Of a DNA stretch of 33,081 nucleotides, positions 31,298 to 33,081 are shown piece by piece. The notes beneath the pieces are model-generated. The model was not told where the DNA came from. It made no database searches and saw only the letters and a list, made by a program, of their open reading frames with translations. The stretch spans positions 1 to 33,081 of the forward strand of contig CAAGEG010000064.1 of assembly GCA_900768785.1 (NCBI GenBank). The letters are read 5' to 3'. This stretch comes from an uncultured Prevotella sp. (GTDB lineage Bacteria; Bacteroidota; Bacteroidia; Bacteroidales; Bacteroidaceae). Numbering within the stretch: position 1 is the first letter of the stretch; every line of letters begins with the position of its first letter. The translations under genes were made by a program, and so were the position numbers.

Positions 31298-31669
31298 TTA
31301 TCTCATTCTCATTGCTTCCCTTTGGATAGCATCAATGTCAGATATCTTCACCTTCGCATATTGCTTCACCGATACTCCTTTCACAAGCATGTTGCAGCTC
31401 CCGTCCTCTTTCGAGAACTCAAGCACTACGCCGTTGGGAAAATACTGACGCATATAGCCGGCACTGTCATGAATCGTTTCCATCTCCGGCGCCTCTACCA
31501 TCACCACACCGCCTCGCTTCAATGCATGGCATCGTATCTTACGCAAGAGGTCCGAACCTTCGTTCATCATCTCAAAGTGAAGCGCGTTATACACTGTGCG
31601 GTCTGTTACTCGATGGGCGCGGGCTATCACCTCGCGATCCGCCTTCGTTAAATCAATATACCTTTTCAT
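31298..31669 (-). CDS. Ner-like early regulator with helix-turn-helix, 123 aa
   Basis: First gene of the early operon. The N-terminus (MKRYIDLTKADREVIARAHR, VTDRTVYNAL) is an HTH in which a recognition helix follows residue 20. The remainder is a small mixed domain ending REAMRMR. In Mu, Ner occupies this place between repressor and transposase and turns down early and repressor promoters. Only position and HTH support this role; it is larger than Mu Ner (75 aa). Confidence 0.7.
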   Translation of the reverse strand: MKRYIDLTKADREVIARAHRVTDRTVYNALHFEMMNEGSDLLRKIRCHALKRGGVVMVEAPEMETIHDSAGYMRQYFPNGVVLEFSKEDGSCNMLVKGVSVKQYAKVKISDIDAIQREAMRMR

Positions 31670-31705
31670 TTTCTCACTTATTTTTTAGGTGTTAATTACT
31701 AAAAA

Positions 31706-31736
31706 TTGCTTTTCTCGCCCTTTTTTCGTATCTTTG
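31706..31736 (+). promoter_or_regulatory. Repressor promoter (lysogenic)
   Basis: TTG at 31706-31708, 20 bp, TATCTTTG at 31729-31736: a very good Bacteroidales promoter. Start near 31743. It points at the repressor gene, giving a leader of about 77 nt that contains the two operator-like repeats at 31774 and 31802. Confidence 0.7.
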
Positions 31737-31763
31737 GGCGCTCTTTCCGTTTGGAATACGCTG

Positions 31764-31794
31764 CAAATTTAGTGATAATTTTCAACCTAACAAA
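31764..31794 (-). promoter_or_regulatory. Early (lytic) promoter
   Basis: Minus strand: TTTG (31794-31791), 19 bp, TAAATTTG (31771-31764), followed by C. Start near 31757, about 88 nt upstream of the Ner-like ATG. The spacer contains an operator-like site (31774-31786). The promoter faces the repressor promoter with start points about 14 bp apart, a convergent arrangement like Mu Pe/Pc. Confidence 0.7.
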
Positions 31795-31816
31795 ATTTTA
31801 TGGGATAATTTTCAAC
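31774..31816. promoter_or_regulatory. Two operator-like direct repeats
   Basis: GATAATTTTCAAC occurs at 31774-31786 and again at 31804-31816, exactly 30 bp (about three helical turns) apart. The first lies between the -33 and -7 boxes of the early promoter; the second (extended GGGATAATTTTCAAC, 31802-31816) lies four bases before the repressor ATG. They are the most likely binding sites of the repressor. Confidence 0.65.
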
Positions 31817-31819
31817 ATC

Positions 31820-32254
31820 ATGGGCAATATTTTATCAAGAATTCAAGAAATAGCCTCTAATGAGGGGATAACTATCGGTGCCTTGGAACGTAAAATTGGT
31901 GCGAGTAAGGGCGTTTTATCTCGTGCCATATCTAATGGTACAGACATTCAATCAAAATGGGTACAAACGATAGTTGAAAATTATCCCCAATACTCAGCAC
32001 GCTGGTTAATGACGGGTAGGGGAGAGATGCTCGCTGATGAACAGCATACATCCGCTCCGCCTAAATCTATTCAGGTGGACGACAGGCTCTCTAACCTCGG
32101 TGTTACCCCCGACCTTATCACCGAACTTCTTAACCGTATTACCGAACAGGCTGCCGAAATCGGCCGCCTCAACGAACTCGTCCGCCAACTTCAACAAGGA
32201 AAAGGGCACGATGCATCGGATGCCGGTTCTTCTGGAATTGCAAATGCCGGATGA
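31820..32254 (+). CDS. Phage repressor (c-like), XRE-type HTH, 144 aa
   Basis: ATG at 31820; a nearer upstream ATG (31800) meets a stop after two codons. Residues 1-70 hold the HTH (IASNEGITIGALERKIGASK, GVLSRAISNG) and ARWLMTGRGEMLA, both typical of repressors of Bacteroidales phages. After a linker the C-terminal half has a coiled-coil region (ELLNRITEQAAEIGRLNELV) for oligomerisation. No LexA-like Ser/Lys peptidase domain is present, so induction by self-cleavage is unlikely. It faces away from the transposition operon, with shared operator sites upstream. Confidence 0.85.
   Translation: MGNILSRIQEIASNEGITIGALERKIGASKGVLSRAISNGTDIQSKWVQTIVENYPQYSARWLMTGRGEMLADEQHTSAPPKSIQVDDRLSNLGVTPDLITELLNRITEQAAEIGRLNELVRQLQQGKGHDASDAGSSGIANAG
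31973..31987. promoter_or_regulatory. Third operator-like site, inverted, inside the repressor gene
   Basis: GTTGAAAATTATCCC is the exact 15-bp reverse complement of the second site at 31802-31816 and lies in codons of the repressor (VENYP). A perfect 15-mer match 170 bp away is unlikely by chance and could support looping. Confidence 0.55.
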
Positions 32255-32308
32255 GCCTCCCGCTGTTCCTCCATTTCCATTCCAAATGATACCTCCGGCA
32301 CCCTCCAT

Positions 32309-32344
32309 GGGTACCCCCTGGCTCCCAGTTCCAGGGTGTTACCC
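32309..32344. repeat. Imperfect inverted repeat downstream of the repressor
   Basis: GGGTA (32309-32313) and CCCTGG (32316-32321) pair with CCAGGG (32331-32336) and TACCC (32340-32344). The rest of 32255-32510 contains C-rich segments (ACCCCCT, GCCCCCC) but no supported gene. Confidence 0.4.
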
Positions 32345-32516
32345 CCTCAACATAGCCAATATTTCCACCGAAACACTTGATTTTAGGGCAGTTTCATTCT
32401 CGCCCCTCTAAAAATAGGTGGTTTTTCGGGTGGGTCTATCACCCCCTTTTTAACTGCTATTAACTAAATTTCGGTATGTTTGCCCCCCTCTGGCGTGTAT
32501 GCTCAAAACCCTGTTT

Positions 32517-32573
32517 TGTAACCCCTCTCTCCGAAAAATGTAACCCCTATCTGTAACCCCTCTTGTAACCCCT
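32517..32573 (+). repeat. Four direct repeats TGTAACCCCT, candidate transposase sites
   Basis: TGTAACCCCT occurs at 32517, 32539, 32552 and 32564 (spacing 22, 13 and 12 bp). The first and last are followed by a related CTCTCCG(A/T)AAAA context. Clustered short repeats near the repressor end of a transposable phage are where MuA-type transposases bind (the L1-L3 sites in Mu). The phage boundary could therefore be close, to the right of 32573. Function inferred. Confidence 0.5.
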
Positions 32574-32606
32574 CTCCGTAAAACCGCCATTTTTGGGCAT
32601 AAAAAT

Positions 32607-32625
32607 AGGAGGCTGCTCACCTCCT
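32607..32625 (-). terminator. Intrinsic terminator for the 79-aa gene
   Basis: AGGAGG (32607-32612) and CCTCCT (32620-32625) form a 6-bp stem with a 7-nt loop. On the minus strand it is followed by ATTTTTAT, and it lies 53 bp beyond the stop of the gene at 32679. Confidence 0.6.
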
Positions 32626-32678
32626 TCTGCCGGCTCGTCACAAAAGCCGTTTTATTTGCGTTCTAAGCCCATACGAAC

Positions 32679-32918
32679 TTAGTCCTTATAAATTACCCCA
32701 CGACCGCCCGAAATAAGCGTAGATTGCTTAATTATAGCGCATTTAGTGATGATTGAGCCATTGCCCGACAGCCCTGCATGGAGCAGATAATTACGCGTTG
32801 CACCCACTTGCTCCGCCGTAAACACCGTATAAACTGCCGAAATACTGCTGAAATACCAGTCTCGCCGCTTCGTGCCGGCGATTCCCTTGATGAGATGTAC
32901 ATGAATAACCTTTGCCAT
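32679..32918 (-). CDS. Small conserved protein, 79 aa, unknown; phage or host
   Basis: Begins MAKVIHVHLIKGIAGTKRRD and has the pattern WYFSSISAVYTVFTAEQVGA that I associate with small proteins common in Bacteroidales genomes and mobile elements. TATATTTG (32943-32936, minus strand) is a good -7 box upstream. It has its own terminator at 32607-32625. Whether it belongs to the phage or to the flanking host sequence depends on where the phage end lies. Confidence 0.65.
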   Translation of the reverse strand: MAKVIHVHLIKGIAGTKRRDWYFSSISAVYTVFTAEQVGATRNYLLHAGLSGNGSIITKCAIIKQSTLISGGRGVIYKD

Positions 32919-32997
32919 ATTGCTAAAATTTAGTGCAAATATACCAAATAATAATTATATGGAATATATTTAATGTGCAAAATTTTTGAACGGGTAT

Positions 32998-33019
32998 AAA
33001 AAAAGCGGCTCAAACCGCT
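32998..33019 (-). terminator. Intrinsic terminator of a gene to the right of the window
   Basis: AGCGG (33004-33008) and CCGCT (33015-33019) form a stem; on the minus strand it is followed by six or more Ts (32998-33003). It would end a minus-strand transcript entering from beyond 33081. No gene is seen in 33020-33081. Confidence 0.6.
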
Positions 33020-33081
33020 CTATCCCCTACCCTCCTGCTCGTGTAAATCATTCGTAAACCAAACCTCGCCCACTCATAAAC

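Noticed and set aside
32037..32411. A proline-rich plus-strand frame overlapping the repressor end
   Set aside because: Its first half overlaps the repressor in another frame and the rest is C-rich repeat sequence; no start site or family supports it.
32450..32641. A 63-codon minus-strand frame over the TGTAACCCCT repeats
   Set aside because: Its repeated Arg/Gly/Val pattern is a by-product of the DNA repeats.
1..33081. CRISPR arrays, tRNA or rRNA genes
   Set aside because: No regularly spaced repeats with unique spacers and no cloverleaf or rRNA-like sequence were seen on either strand.

Overview
The window is most of a Mu-like transposable phage (prophage or contig) of a Bacteroidales host. 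The phage type follows from a MuA-like transposase and MuB-like ATPase next to a repressor at one end, plus Gam, gp16, gp29 (portal), gp36, gpF and gpG homologues. The host follows from repeated promoter boxes of the Bacteroidales form TTG/TTTG, about 19-20 bp, TAnnTTTG. A template repeat and reverse transcriptase form a diversity-generating retroelement (DGR), so the closest described precedent I know is the DGR-carrying Bacteroides transposable phage Hankyphage. Several details below are not explained by that precedent.

Layout. 1-14112 (minus strand) is a structural operon read right to left: protease with nested scaffold, major capsid, endolysin, membrane coiled-coil protein, unimolecular spanin, tail tube, frameshifted tail chaperones, tape measure, tail hub and two large distal tail proteins, the last cut by the window edge. 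A 34-residue membrane protein with its own promoter lies on the opposite strand at 9629-9733. 14113-14290 is a divergent control region with dense repeats. 14291-19770 (plus) is the packaging and head module: small and large terminase, two small genes, portal, and a gpF-like minor head protein with a nuclease-like C-terminal domain. 19771-21601 is the DGR. 21635-24109 (plus) holds a tail-assembly-like gene, an intergenic region with a long structured RNA candidate on the minus strand, a small gene, a thymidylate-synthase-like enzyme with a dCMP-type residue, and a Dam-type methyltransferase. A 15-bp bidirectional terminator (24137-24174) separates this from the minus-strand early operon, 31669 to 24193: Ner-like regulator, transposase, ATPase, accessory genes, Gam, two virion completion genes. 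The repressor (31820-32254, plus) faces this operon across a compact switch. Beyond it lie short repeats that may mark the phage terminus and one small gene of uncertain ownership.

How it fits together. The repressor reads from a promoter that faces the early promoter, and three near-identical 13-15 bp sites lie in and around them. On induction the transposase and ATPase would replicate the phage by transposition while Gam protects DNA ends. The divergent region at 14.1-14.3 kb would then start the head and tail operons. The DGR template encodes the C-terminus of a variable protein whose gene is not in the window, most likely a distal tail gene just left of position 1. The ThyA-like enzyme and Dam would modify phage DNA.

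Most noteworthy: a textbook-looking -1 frameshift signal between portal and gpF, a gpF-toxin-like fusion, a DGR reverse transcriptase with YCDN instead of YxDD and no separate avd, and the structured RNA at 22144-22290. All functions are inferred from reading sequence; no searches or folding programs were run.
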